Source: Paenibacillus alvei DSM 29
GTDB lineage: Bacteria; Bacillota; Bacilli; Paenibacillales; Paenibacillaceae
Assembly (NCBI RefSeq): GCF_000293805.1
Contig: NZ_AMBZ01000001.1
Span: forward strand, 710,001-774,000
Direction of reading: 5' to 3'
Length of the DNA: 64,000 nucleotides
Notes under the pieces: generated by a model
Database searches by the model: none
What the model was told of the DNA's origin: nothing
Seen by the model: the letters and a program-made list of their open reading frames with translations, nothing else
Shown here: positions 42,861 to 51,678 of the stretch, piece after piece
How the letters are laid out: each line of letters starts with the position of its first letter
How positions within the stretch are numbered: position 1 is the stretch's first letter
Position numbers and translations under genes: made by a program

Positions 42861-42877
42861 TTTTGCATCAATTTTGT
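42861..42877 (+). promoter_or_regulatory. Candidate GlnL-like operator upstream of glnQ
   Basis: TTTTGC (42861) and TTTTGT (42872) are direct repeats 11 bp apart. From memory, B. subtilis GlnL binds TTTTGT-N4-TTTTGT. The spacing here is one base longer. It lies 81 nt before glnQ. Confidence 0.35.
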
Positions 42878-42957
42878 CGGATTCGGTCATTTTCGGTGAT
42901 TTCTCTATTAAGCTGATTGCTATACCGATTCCGCTAGGCGGCGAAAGGAGGAAAACC

Positions 42958-43686
42958 ATGATCCATTTTCATCAAATCAACAAGCATTACGGCAGCTTTC
43001 ATGTACTCAAGGACATTAATTTAACGATCAATCAAGGCGAAGTCGTCGTCGTCATCGGACCAAGCGGCTCGGGGAAAAGCACGATGGTTCGCTGCATTAA
43101 TCGACTCGAAACCATTACCGATGGCGAGCTGATCGTCGACGGTATACGCGTAAATGACAAATCCACTGACATTAATCGACTGCGCCGAAATATCGGCATG
43201 GTATTCCAGCATTTCAACCTGTATCCCCATAAAACGGTGCTGCAAAACATTACGCTTGCACCTATGAAGGTAGCCGGCATGTCCAAGCAGGAAGCGGAGG
43301 AAGCGGCGAGACTTTATTTGGCCAAAGTAGGCATTGCCGATAAAGCCAATTCCTACCCTGCCCAATTGTCTGGCGGACAGCAGCAGCGTGTTGCTATTGC
43401 AAGAGGCCTTGCAATGAAGCCTAAAATTATGCTGTTCGATGAGCCTACATCAGCATTGGATCCCGAGACAATCGGCGAGGTGCTTGACGTAATGCGGACA
43501 CTTGCGAAGGAAGGCATGACAATGGTTGTCGTCACTCACGAGATGGGCTTCGCCAAAGAGGTAGCCGATCGCGTCGTGTTCATGGATCAAGGGCGAATTG
43601 TCGAGGAAGCAGAGCCGACCGCCTTTTTTACCAAGCCGCGTGAAGAGCGTGCCCAGGCATTCCTCAGCCGGATTTTGAACCACTAA
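42958..43686 (+). CDS. glnQ: Glutamine/polar amino-acid ABC transporter, ATP-binding protein
   Basis: This 242-residue ATPase has Walker [11 protein letters not shown]-loop [13 protein letters not shown], signature [16 protein letters not shown], Walker [14 protein letters not shown] and H-loop [11 protein letters not shown], all typical of the PAAT family. I start at the ATG at 42958, 8 nt after AAAGGAGG; the longer frame begins 28 codons earlier without a site. It is first of six genes (ATPase, binding protein, two permeases, kinase, regulator). Confidence 0.94.
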   Translation: MIHFHQINKHYGSFHVLKDINLTINQGEVVVVIGPSGSGKSTMVRCINRLETITDGELIVDGIRVNDKSTDINRLRRNIGMVFQHFNLYPHKTVLQNITLAPMKVAGMSKQEAEEAARLYLAKVGIADKANSYPAQLSGGQQQRVAIARGLAMKPKIMLFDEPTSALDPETIGEVLDVMRTLAKEGMTMVVVTHEMGFAKEVADRVVFMDQGRIVEEAEPTAFFTKPREERAQAFLSRILNH

Positions 43687-43799
43687 GCGATAGGGAACTA
43701 TCACCCTACACTGCACATGCACATGATTTCTCCGCTGTCAAACCCGATGACCCTTCGAACCTTTTGGACTTTTTTAAACTATGAAAAGGAGCGTGTCAC

Positions 43800-44642
43800 A
43801 TGAAACGTTGGATGAAACTGATGAGCATGGCAATAGTAGCCGCATTTGTTGTAAGCGCTTTATCCGCATGCGGCAATCAAGCCTCTGAAGGCGAAGGAAC
43901 ACTCGCCAAAATTAAAAGTAGAGGGAAGGTTATTGCCGGCGTTAAGTACGACCTAAATCTCTTCGGCCTGAAAGACCCTGCTACCGGCAAAGTGCAAGGC
44001 TTGGACATCGACATCGCAAAGCAAATTGCGAAAAAGGTGCTGGGCGACGAAGATGCGATTGAGTTCATGGAGGTCACATCCAAAACTCGCATTCCGATGC
44101 TGAAAAACGGAGACATTGACTTCATTATCGCCACGATGACCATTACCGATGAGCGCAAAAAGGAGATTGATTTTTCCGATGTATATTTCACTGCCGGCCA
44201 ATCCCTGCTTGTCCCTGCTGACAGCCCTATCAACTCCATTAAGGATTTGACCAAGGATTCCAAGGTGCTCACTGCCAAAGGCTCAACATCCGCCAAAAAC
44301 ATCCGCGAATCTGCACCTGACGCTCAAATCCTCGAATTTGAAAACTATGCAGAAGCATTTACAGCCCTGAAGGCGAAGCAAGGCTCCGCGTTGACGACCG
44401 ACAATGCGCTCCTGTACGGCATGGCCAAGCAGGACAACAACTTCCGCGTCTTGGATGAGACATTTACAGAAGAGCCTTATGGCATCGGCATCCGCAAGGG
44501 CGACACAGAGTTCATCAAAGCGGTCAACGATACCTTGAAAGAGCTGAAGGAAAACGGGGAATACGAAAAAATGTTGAAAAATGGATCGGCAAAAAGCCAA
44601 ATTAACAGGCGACATGTTCGTACGACTGAGTTGAGGGGATAA
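43800..44642 (+). CDS. glnH: Glutamine-type ABC transporter substrate-binding lipoprotein (C-terminus frameshifted)
   Basis: This family-3 binding protein has lipobox VSALSAC and typical segments RGKVIAGVKYDLNLFGLKD, GLDIDIAKQIAK, TITDERKKEIDFSDVYF and RKGDTEFIKAVNDTLKEL. The last 20 or so residues (NGSAKSQINRRHVRTTELRG) do not fit the family. One extra A at the A5 run 44577-44581 and one extra base near 44599-44603 give KKWIGKKP and LTGDMFVRLS with a stop at 44634, the usual ending. The real protein is therefore probably about 279 residues. It lies 113 nt after glnQ. Confidence 0.92.
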   Translation: MKRWMKLMSMAIVAAFVVSALSACGNQASEGEGTLAKIKSRGKVIAGVKYDLNLFGLKDPATGKVQGLDIDIAKQIAKKVLGDEDAIEFMEVTSKTRIPMLKNGDIDFIIATMTITDERKKEIDFSDVYFTAGQSLLVPADSPINSIKDLTKDSKVLTAKGSTSAKNIRESAPDAQILEFENYAEAFTALKAKQGSALTTDNALLYGMAKQDNNFRVLDETFTEEPYGIGIRKGDTEFIKAVNDTLKELKENGEYEKMLKNGSAKSQINRRHVRTTELRG

Positions 44643-44711
44643 GCGCTGGGCTGCTCGTCTCCTCTTTTTGATTCCAAAATCCAAAAGACGATAAACGAGG
44701 GAGGAACATGT

Positions 44712-45383
44712 ATGGTTATTAACTTTTCGATTCTTAGCGAGCATTTGGATCGCTACCTGGCCGGGCTAGGGGGCACACTGGCCGCCAGCCTGATTTCGCT
44801 CGTGGCAAGCTTTATCCTCGGCGCAATTATTGCCGTATTCCGCATCACTCCCTTCAAGCCGCTGCAATGGATTAGCGCGATTTATGTTGAATTTTTCCGC
44901 AATATCCCGCTTATGCTCATCGCATTTTTTACGCTGATCGCCCTTCCTCTTCTAACCGGGGCTGTCCTCGTACCATTCGCGGCAGGGCTCACAGCACTGA
45001 CCGTATATACTTCCGCCTTTATCGCAGAGGTCATTCGCGCAGGCATTCAGGCTATACCTAAAGGTCAAATGGAGGCAGCCCGTTCTTCCGGACTCACCTA
45101 TGTTCAAGCAATGTGGCATGTCATCCTGCCTCAAGCCGTCAAGGTCGTCATTCCCCCGCTGGGCAACCAATTTTTGAATTTGGTGAAAAATTCGTCGATT
45201 CTTACGGTATTATCGGCATCGGACTTAATGTATCAGGCAGATCTTATTAACTCTGACACATTCGACACATTCAGCACCTACATGTTTGCCGGATTATTTT
45301 ATTTGCTGCTTACCGTTCCGCTCAGCTTCGGCATTCGTTACCTTGAGCATAAGTATCAACCTGTGAAAGGAGTGCGGGCATAA
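44712..45383 (+). CDS. glnM: Glutamine-type ABC transporter permease (first)
   Basis: This 223-residue permease has five spans. The coupling motif is EAARSSGLTYVQAMWHVILPQA and the N-terminal GGTLAASLISLVASFILG is typical of the HisM/GlnP group. GAGGGAGGAAC precedes the ATG. Its stop overlaps the next permease start (TAATG), indicating coupled translation. Assignment as GlnM versus GlnP follows gene order and is arbitrary. Confidence 0.92.
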   Translation: MVINFSILSEHLDRYLAGLGGTLAASLISLVASFILGAIIAVFRITPFKPLQWISAIYVEFFRNIPLMLIAFFTLIALPLLTGAVLVPFAAGLTALTVYTSAFIAEVIRAGIQAIPKGQMEAARSSGLTYVQAMWHVILPQAVKVVIPPLGNQFLNLVKNSSILTVLSASDLMYQADLINSDTFDTFSTYMFAGLFYLLLTVPLSFGIRYLEHKYQPVKGVRA

Positions 45384-46033
45384 TGGATTTCATCGGGGCG
45401 CTATCCTCTGCCAATTTGCAATTTTTGCTGAAGGGATTCCTCATCACCATCGAGGTCGCTTTGCTGTCCATCGCTATCAGTTTTATTATCAGCGTATTGG
45501 TCGGTACTGTTCGCTATGCCAAAGTGCCCTTTCTCGGCAAATTATTCGCTGTGCTGGTAGAAACCATCCGCAATCTGCCGCTGCTTCTGATTATCTTTTT
45601 TATTTATTTTGCGCTACCGCAAATTGGAATCAAGCTCGATAAGTTCACCGCGGCCGTAGTCGCGCTCGTTATTTTTGAATCGGCCATGATCTCCGAAATC
45701 GTGCGCGGAGGACTGAACTCGGTTGAAAAAGGGCTCATTGAAGCAGGACGCTCCTCTGGACTGACGAAGACGCAAACGCTGTGGCATATCGTACTCCCTA
45801 TCGCACTTCGACGGATGGTGCCGCCAATCGTCAGCCAATTCATTTCACTCTTGAAGGACACTTCACTAGCTGTCGTTATTGCCCTGCCAGAGCTCATGAA
45901 TCACGTCCAAATTATTAACGGGCACAATATTAATTACGTTATTCCGACATTCCTATTTGCAGCCCTGTTGTATTTTGTCGTTAATTACCTGCTTTCCCTT
46001 GCTTCACGCAGACTCGAAAATAAGCACACCTGA
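45383..46033 (+). CDS. glnP: Glutamine-type ABC transporter permease (second)
   Basis: This 216-residue permease is paralogous to the preceding one: GFLITIEVALLSIAISFII, ETIRNLPLLLIIFFIYFALP, and the coupling segment EAGRSSGLTKTQTLWHIVLP. The two form the heterodimeric channel. It is followed after 109 nt by the sensor kinase gene. Confidence 0.92.
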   Translation: MDFIGALSSANLQFLLKGFLITIEVALLSIAISFIISVLVGTVRYAKVPFLGKLFAVLVETIRNLPLLLIIFFIYFALPQIGIKLDKFTAAVVALVIFESAMISEIVRGGLNSVEKGLIEAGRSSGLTKTQTLWHIVLPIALRRMVPPIVSQFISLLKDTSLAVVIALPELMNHVQIINGHNINYVIPTFLFAALLYFVVNYLLSLASRRLENKHT

Positions 46034-46142
46034 AAATGGATAATTTAGGAGACAAAATACTCCCTTTTCCGGTACGATAGAAGAGAAGATGTCTTGACCC
46101 TATTTTCGTCGACGAAAACGGAAAGGAGCCGTTCTTATCAGC

Positions 46143-47396
46143 TTGCGCGACCAAAGGCTGCTTATTTGGAGCATCATTTTATTGTCCACGGGACTGCTCG
46201 GTGAAATGAAGATCACCCCGTTCGGCGATGATTTTCGATTTTCACTCGGCATTATGGCTTATTTTTTCGGATTGCTGTTGTTTTCGGTACCCGTGCTTGC
46301 CACGGGTATCTCAGTAGGGGCATTCGTTGTATTATTCCGGATTTCACTTGGATTACTGCTGTATGACACCCCTGTCCTCACCGGATTTACACAGCATATG
46401 CCCGTATTTTTCTACTATGTCACATTCGCAGCCATCATCTCGCTGCTCAAAATCAAGGCGAATGTAGAGTATCATGTTAAGGTTGCTTTGTACGGCGCGC
46501 TTGCAGATATGGCATCCAATGTGGCAGAACTGATCGTTCGCATTGCCTCCGGCGCTCCAGCCAGCATGAGCTATCATGAAGGTCTGCTTATTATTCTTGT
46601 CGGGCTGCTGCGCAGCTTCTTTGCCGTAGGTATGTGCAATATGCTTGCGATTCGGCAAGTGCGGGCACAGGCCGAGCAGCGTCGGTTGGAGCTGGAACGC
46701 CTAATGATGATTAATTCGGATTTGTTCGAAGAAGCGTTCTATCTCCGCAAATCGATGTCCCATATTGAAGAAATTACGCGTGAGAGCTACCAACTGTATC
46801 AATCGCTCAAGCAGAGGCTTTATCCAGATGCAACACAAGCTCTGCAGATCGCCAAGCATGTACATGAGCTTAAAAAGGATTCCGAGCGTATCCTGTCTGG
46901 CCTATTTAAAATCATTCATCAGGAGCGCATGCTCTCCAAACGTATCCAGATCACGGAGCTATGCGCCATGGTCGTAAGAGCCAATACCAATTACAGCCTG
47001 CTGCTCGGAAAGCAAATTCAATGGGGCCACTGTTGCAACATCAATCTGTCTACCACCGAGATCTACCCGCTTCTCTCTGTGCTGAACAACATCGTATCCA
47101 ATGCCGTTGAGGCGATCCCGCATGATGGGAAAATCGACCTACAGGTTGATCTTCAGGATGATTCCATCCTGTTCGCTGTCGTCGATAATGGGCCGGGCAT
47201 CTCAGCAGACGATCTGGAGCTGATCTTCCATCCCGGATATACGACCAAGTTCGATGCCGAGGGAAACTCTTCTACAGGCATCGGCCTATCACACGCCACT
47301 GACATCGTCCAACTGTTCAAGGGCGACATTGACGTGACCAGTGCACCTGGGTACACTTGTTTTCACATTCGAATTCCTGTAGAGCGTTTAACTTGA
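46143..47396 (+). CDS. glnK: Sensor histidine kinase, GlnK-like
   Basis: This 417-residue kinase has six or so N-terminal membrane spans (RLLIWSIILLSTGLL to AVGMCNMLAIRQVRA) and a coiled linker. The kinase core has an atypical dimerisation helix and the ATPase motifs LNNIVSNAVEAI (N), VDNGPGISADD (G1) and NSSTGIGLSHA (G2). It matches B. subtilis GlnK (YcbA), which senses glutamine and controls its uptake. It couples to the regulator 7-16 nt downstream. The standard start is the TTG at 46143, 14 nt from GGAG (46125-46128). An ATC at 46137 is 8 nt away and would give xSLRDQRLL. Confidence 0.88.
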   Translation: MRDQRLLIWSIILLSTGLLGEMKITPFGDDFRFSLGIMAYFFGLLLFSVPVLATGISVGAFVVLFRISLGLLLYDTPVLTGFTQHMPVFFYYVTFAAIISLLKIKANVEYHVKVALYGALADMASNVAELIVRIASGAPASMSYHEGLLIILVGLLRSFFAVGMCNMLAIRQVRAQAEQRRLELERLMMINSDLFEEAFYLRKSMSHIEEITRESYQLYQSLKQRLYPDATQALQIAKHVHELKKDSERILSGLFKIIHQERMLSKRIQITELCAMVVRANTNYSLLLGKQIQWGHCCNINLSTTEIYPLLSVLNNIVSNAVEAIPHDGKIDLQVDLQDDSILFAVVDNGPGISADDLELIFHPGYTTKFDAEGNSSTGIGLSHATDIVQLFKGDIDVTSAPGYTCFHIRIPVERLT

Positions 47397-47412
47397 AGGG
47401 AGGATGTTCGTT

Positions 47413-48333
47413 TTGTTAAAATTTTATCTGGTTGAAGACGACCCTGCCGTTCGGAAAATGCTAATACGCATCATTGGTGAAAGTGGTCTTGGCGAAGTAG
47501 TCGGCGAAGCCGACGATGGTTCCTATGTATCGCCGGCGGATATTAGCCATGCGGATATCGTTATCATTGACCTGTTAATGCCAGGCCGCGATGGAATTGA
47601 AACGGTAAAGTCGCTGCGGGAGAATGATTACAACGGTCGATTCATCATGATTTCTCAGGTTGAAAATAAGGAAATGATCGGAGAAGCTTACCAGCAAGGG
47701 GTTGATACTTTTATTCAAAAGCCGATCAACCGCTTAGAGGTGCTGGCTGTCCTTAGACGGGTATCCGACCATTTGCTGCTCGAGAAATCCATGAAGTCCA
47801 TTCGAAATTCGCTTCGCTCCCTCGAGGTACTAGGAACGGGAGCCCTGCATGCTCAGCAGGAGTACGCTCCTGTACATCAAGAGAAGCTTATCGAGCAGCG
47901 AGCGAGATCCCTACTCCTGCAGCTTGGCGTTGTTGGCGAAGCAGGGGCTTCGGATATGATTCGGATTGTGAGCTGGCTCAAAACTCAAGAGCAGGAGCAA
48001 CAGATCCTTCAAGATTTGCCTCCGCTCAAAACGATTTATGAACAAATCACATTGCGCGGCCAAGCTGCGGGAGAGCATCTCAAGCGGGATGTCCGTGCAA
48101 CAGAGCAGCGAATTCGACGCTTGACATTGCAAGCGCTTACCAACTTGTCTTCTATCGGGTTAAGCGATTACGGCAACCCTACTTTCGAGTATTTTGCCGC
48201 TCGCATGTTCGACTTTCAGGAGGTTCGGCTCCGCATGCGAGAGCTGGAGACTTCCTGCAAATCGACATCCTGCAAAATAAATTTAAGGAAATTTCTATAT
48301 GTATTTTATATCGAGTGCTCTTCTACTTCGTGA
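47413..48333 (+). CDS. glnL: Response regulator, GlnL-like (YcbB domain)
   Basis: This is a receiver domain (about 1-118: VEDDPAVRKMLI, phospho-Asp in IVIIDLLMPGRDG, K in TFIQKPINR) with the large YcbB effector domain typical of GlnL (LRSLEVLGTGALHAQ; LTLQALTNLSSIGLSDYGNP; FEYFAARMFDFQEVRLRMRE). B. subtilis GlnL activates glutamine uptake when phosphorylated by GlnK; here the target is presumably the linked glnQHMP genes. I start at the TTG at 47413, 9 nt after GGGAGG; the ATG at 47404 abuts that site. The extreme C-terminus (CKINLRKFLYVFYIE) could also be read in another frame. Confidence 0.88.
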   Translation: MLKFYLVEDDPAVRKMLIRIIGESGLGEVVGEADDGSYVSPADISHADIVIIDLLMPGRDGIETVKSLRENDYNGRFIMISQVENKEMIGEAYQQGVDTFIQKPINRLEVLAVLRRVSDHLLLEKSMKSIRNSLRSLEVLGTGALHAQQEYAPVHQEKLIEQRARSLLLQLGVVGEAGASDMIRIVSWLKTQEQEQQILQDLPPLKTIYEQITLRGQAAGEHLKRDVRATEQRIRRLTLQALTNLSSIGLSDYGNPTFEYFAARMFDFQEVRLRMRELETSCKSTSCKINLRKFLYVFYIECSSTS

Positions 48334-48699
48334 TCGGATAAGTGGCAAAATGTGAAATGCACATGGAAACATGGAATGCTGGGCACACTTTCCTTCCCAT
48401 GCGTACATGCAGCCAGTACATACGAAATTCGATGTAATATATCTGGCTGCTGCCCCCTATCCTTCCTGCATTCGACATCGTTCGCGATCAAGAATTGTCC
48501 ACTGTACAAGGACATTCAGCGCCCTAACTTCCATAGAATAGCCGCCTATCTTATCCTTCTTTTTTCGGCATGATCTCGTACCTCAAAAAATTTTTTATCC
48601 CCCGCCTTCATCCCTTGGACAAGCCTGCTAATAAGGAAAACCGCCATTCTCGCACCTCGCAAACCGTGACAATTATCACCTTAAGCCTATTTACTTGCC
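48334..48699. other. Gap between glnL and the nrd promoter region
   Basis: The 366 nt have no convincing gene. Short frames on both strands lack ribosome sites and family resemblance, and I see no clear intrinsic terminator for glnL. The nrd control region begins near 48690. Confidence 0.5.
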
Positions 48700-48741
48700 C
48701 AATATGTTGTAGTATATTTACGTAAGAATATCTACATGTTG
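48700..48741 (+). promoter_or_regulatory. Tandem NrdR-like boxes upstream of nrdA
   Basis: CAATATGTTG (48700-48709) and CTACATGTTG (48732-48741) resemble the core of the NrdR box (CWATATWTTG within acaCwAtATaTwgtgt, from memory) with one and two mismatches. They are 32 bp apart, three helical turns, the arrangement typical for NrdR. A TTGTGA and a TATGAT just downstream (48739, 48758) could be promoter elements. Confidence 0.6.
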
Positions 48742-48783
48742 TGATTATTAAGAAATTGATATGATAAGCAGGAAAGTGCAAAC

Positions 48784-48849
48784 AACCTCGAAGACAGCCA
48801 CACAAGACAACCCTTGCGCTGTATTCGAGGTTCGTTTTTAGAGCCGATT
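48784..48849 (+). terminator. Attenuator-like hairpin in the nrd leader
   Basis: AACCTCGAAGACAGC (48784-48798) pairs with GCTGTATTCGAGGTT (48828-48842) apart from a single A-A mismatch, and CGTTTTTA follows. It lies between the NrdR boxes and nrdA with 257 nt of leader after it, so it may control read-through. Confidence 0.65.
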
Positions 48850-49105
48850 CACGAATCGCTGGATAAATGGCAACTTGTCTAAGCCATGTCGGAAGATCGA
48901 GATTGATGAAGGTGTGCGTCCTTGTCTGGCGCACGCGTTGTTCTTATGCGCTCGAACAGAAGAGTGCTCCATTTCAGGCGTTTTGCCAACACCCTTTATG
49001 TTGGATACATACTTAGCACTCGACGAGAAGCTTCCCTTTTGCGCGATTCCGACACATATAGCGAGGCTCCATCCCAAATCGATATTCGAGGAGGAATATT
49101 TACGA

Positions 49106-51457
49106 ATGCAGACGACAACACCTATCGTCCATACTGTTCATAAACCTAACAACCGCTCCTTGGCATTCGATGCTAACCGCATCATGCGCTATGGCGAGAG
49201 AATGATGGCACCATACCCCCAGCTTGACCGGGATCGGTGGCACCGCGGCGTATTATCCAAGCTGCGCAGCAGCAGCGTACAGGCTTCTGATATTATCCAA
49301 GCGAGCATCATGACGGCATTAGAGTTGGTGACGAAGGAGGAGCCAGACTGGAAGTTCGTTGCTGCACATTCCTTATTAACGAAGCTCTATAAGGAAGCTG
49401 CCCTCCATCGCAACTATAAGGCTTATCCAGATAAGCCCTATGGGGATTTCTACAAGCTTATTACTCGCCTATGCGATCTTGGCATCTACCGTCAGGAATT
49501 GCTTGAGGCATATACGCCTGAACAGATTCGAGAGCTTGGTCAATCCATTCAAGCGGAATATGATCAAATCTTTGACTACATCGGCCTGCTGACATTAGCA
49601 GAACGATATCTCGCAACTGACTTCGAGGGCCGTACGATGGAATTGCCGCAGGAGCGCTACATGATCATTGCCATGTATCTGATGCATAAGGAGCCTGCAG
49701 AGCGCCGGGCAGAGCTGGCGAAGGAAGCCTACTGGGCGATGGCCAATCTCTATATGACCGCCGCTACACCGACCATGGCGAATGCCGGGAAGAAGGTTGC
49801 CGGCCAGTTGTCCAGTTGCTTCATTGACACGGTGGATGACTCACTCGAGGGGATTTTTGAATCGAACACCGACGTTGCCCGCCTGAGCAAGATGGGTGGC
49901 GGCATCGGCGTATATCTAGGGAAAATTCGCGCCCGCGGCTCCGATATTCGCGGACATAAAAATACGAGCTCAGGCGTTATCCCTTGGATTCGCCAGTTGA
50001 ACAATACCGCCGTCAGCGTCGATCAATTAGGTACGCGCAAAGGCGCTATCGCAGTATACTTGGACGTCTTCCACAAGGACATTCTCTCCTTTCTCGACTT
50101 GAAGCTGAACAACGGGGACGAACGCATGCGGGCCCATGACATTTTCCATGGCGTGTGCTTGCCGGATCTGTTCATGGAGGCAGTTGAGAATCGGGATGAC
50201 TGGCATCTGTTCTGCCCGCATGAAGTGAAGAAAATCATGGGCTGGAAGGACGAGAAGGGGCGCTCTCTCGGCTTAGAGGATTTCTATGATGAACTGCGTG
50301 GTCAAGGACAGTTCCGCGATAAGTATGCCGAAGCAGTCGCGAACCCAAGCCTGCCGCGCATTACACTGCCAGCGATTGACATTATGAAGCGCATCCTCAA
50401 ATCTCAGCTAGAGACCGGCACACCTTACATGTTCTACAAGGATGCGGCTAACCGCGCCAATCCGAACAAGGCGCATGGCATGATTTATAGCTCCAATCTG
50501 TGTACGGAAATTATGCAAAACATGTCGCCTACTCTGATCGAACAAGAGGAGCTGACCACGCAGGATGGACAGTCCCGCATTATTATTAGCAAGCTTCCTG
50601 GCGATTTCGTCGTCTGCAACTTGAATTCCATTCATCTGGCACGCGCAGTGCGCGCCGATGTCCTAGAGCGGCTTATTCCGATACAAGTTCGCATGCTCGA
50701 CAATGTCATCGACATCAATCGAATCGAAGTGCTGCAAGCGCAGCATACGAATCGACGCTATCGCGCCATTGGCCTTGGCACCTTCGGCTTGCATCATCTG
50801 TTGGCCTTAGAAGGCATCGCATGGGAATCCGAAGAGGCTGTACAGTATAATGACACTCTCTATGAGAAGATCAACTACTTGGCAATTCAAGCCAGCATGA
50901 AGCTTGCAAAGGAAAAAGGAGCATACCCGCTCTTTGCCCAATCAGAATGGGAGAACGGCCGCTATTTCTCCGAACGGGAATATACGACGGGCACCCGAGA
51001 AGGCAAATTCGTAACGACCGAGCAATGGCGTGAGCTGGCTGCACAGGTACAGGCGAACGGCATGCGCAATGCGTGGCTGATGGCGGTAGCACCGAACGGC
51101 TCAACTTCCATTATTGCCGGCTCTACGGCCAGCATTGATCCGGTCTATGATCTGCTCAGCTATGAAGAGAAGACGACCTACAAAATCGCGAACCCCGCTC
51201 CAGATCTATCGGAGAAAACGATCTGGTATTATAAGACAGCTTTCCGACTTGACCAGAACTGGTCGATTCGAATGGCCGCTGCTCGCCAGCGGCATATCGA
51301 TCAAGCGCAAAGCTTTAACTTGTATGTGCGTCCCGATATTCGCGCAGTAGAATTTCTATCGCTGCATCTTCATGCGTGGAAGGCAGGACTGAAATCTACG
51401 TATTACGTACGCAGCCAAGCATTGACGGTCGAAGAATGCGAGGCTTGCAGCTCATAA
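49106..51457 (+). CDS. nrdA: Ribonucleoside-diphosphate reductase, alpha subunit (class I)
   Basis: This 783-residue large subunit makes dNDPs. An N-terminal ATP-cone (about 8-95; LAFDANRIMRYGERM) provides allosteric overall-activity control. The barrel has the active-site cysteines in QLSSCFIDTV and FVVCNLNSIHLA, the radical-relay residues in NLCTEIMQ, and the tail EECEACSS, whose CxxC is re-reduced by thioredoxin. I start at the ATG at 49106 after GAGGAGG; an open frame extends 77 codons upstream through the leader without homology. It is followed by the beta subunit after 221 nt with a hairpin (51564-51604). Expression is probably repressed by NrdR. Confidence 0.94.
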   Translation: MQTTTPIVHTVHKPNNRSLAFDANRIMRYGERMMAPYPQLDRDRWHRGVLSKLRSSSVQASDIIQASIMTALELVTKEEPDWKFVAAHSLLTKLYKEAALHRNYKAYPDKPYGDFYKLITRLCDLGIYRQELLEAYTPEQIRELGQSIQAEYDQIFDYIGLLTLAERYLATDFEGRTMELPQERYMIIAMYLMHKEPAERRAELAKEAYWAMANLYMTAATPTMANAGKKVAGQLSSCFIDTVDDSLEGIFESNTDVARLSKMGGGIGVYLGKIRARGSDIRGHKNTSSGVIPWIRQLNNTAVSVDQLGTRKGAIAVYLDVFHKDILSFLDLKLNNGDERMRAHDIFHGVCLPDLFMEAVENRDDWHLFCPHEVKKIMGWKDEKGRSLGLEDFYDELRGQGQFRDKYAEAVANPSLPRITLPAIDIMKRILKSQLETGTPYMFYKDAANRANPNKAHGMIYSSNLCTEIMQNMSPTLIEQEELTTQDGQSRIIISKLPGDFVVCNLNSIHLARAVRADVLERLIPIQVRMLDNVIDINRIEVLQAQHTNRRYRAIGLGTFGLHHLLALEGIAWESEEAVQYNDTLYEKINYLAIQASMKLAKEKGAYPLFAQSEWENGRYFSEREYTTGTREGKFVTTEQWRELAAQVQANGMRNAWLMAVAPNGSTSIIAGSTASIDPVYDLLSYEEKTTYKIANPAPDLSEKTIWYYKTAFRLDQNWSIRMAAARQRHIDQAQSFNLYVRPDIRAVEFLSLHLHAWKAGLKSTYYVRSQALTVEECEACSS

Positions 51458-51678
51458 TAAGAAACGTTGAGGTTAAGCTCTCTTAAATGAATAACTCATC
51501 ATCAGAACGCCTACCTGTCCATGGCTAGGCACTGGTACCGAAATAAGAACATAAGATCTGGAAAGGCAGTAAGTACAATTGCAACATGCGCCTGCTTACT
51601 GCCTGACAGATTCGCCATAAATGGTTTAGTTTCATAGAAAGTGCATGGGAAATAGGGAGTATAGAAAGGAAGAGTCTC

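Noticed and set aside
48875-49105. N-terminal extension of 77 codons on nrdA
   Set aside because: The sequence has no resemblance to NrdA and the GAGGAGG site precedes the ATG at 49106, where the ATP-cone begins.
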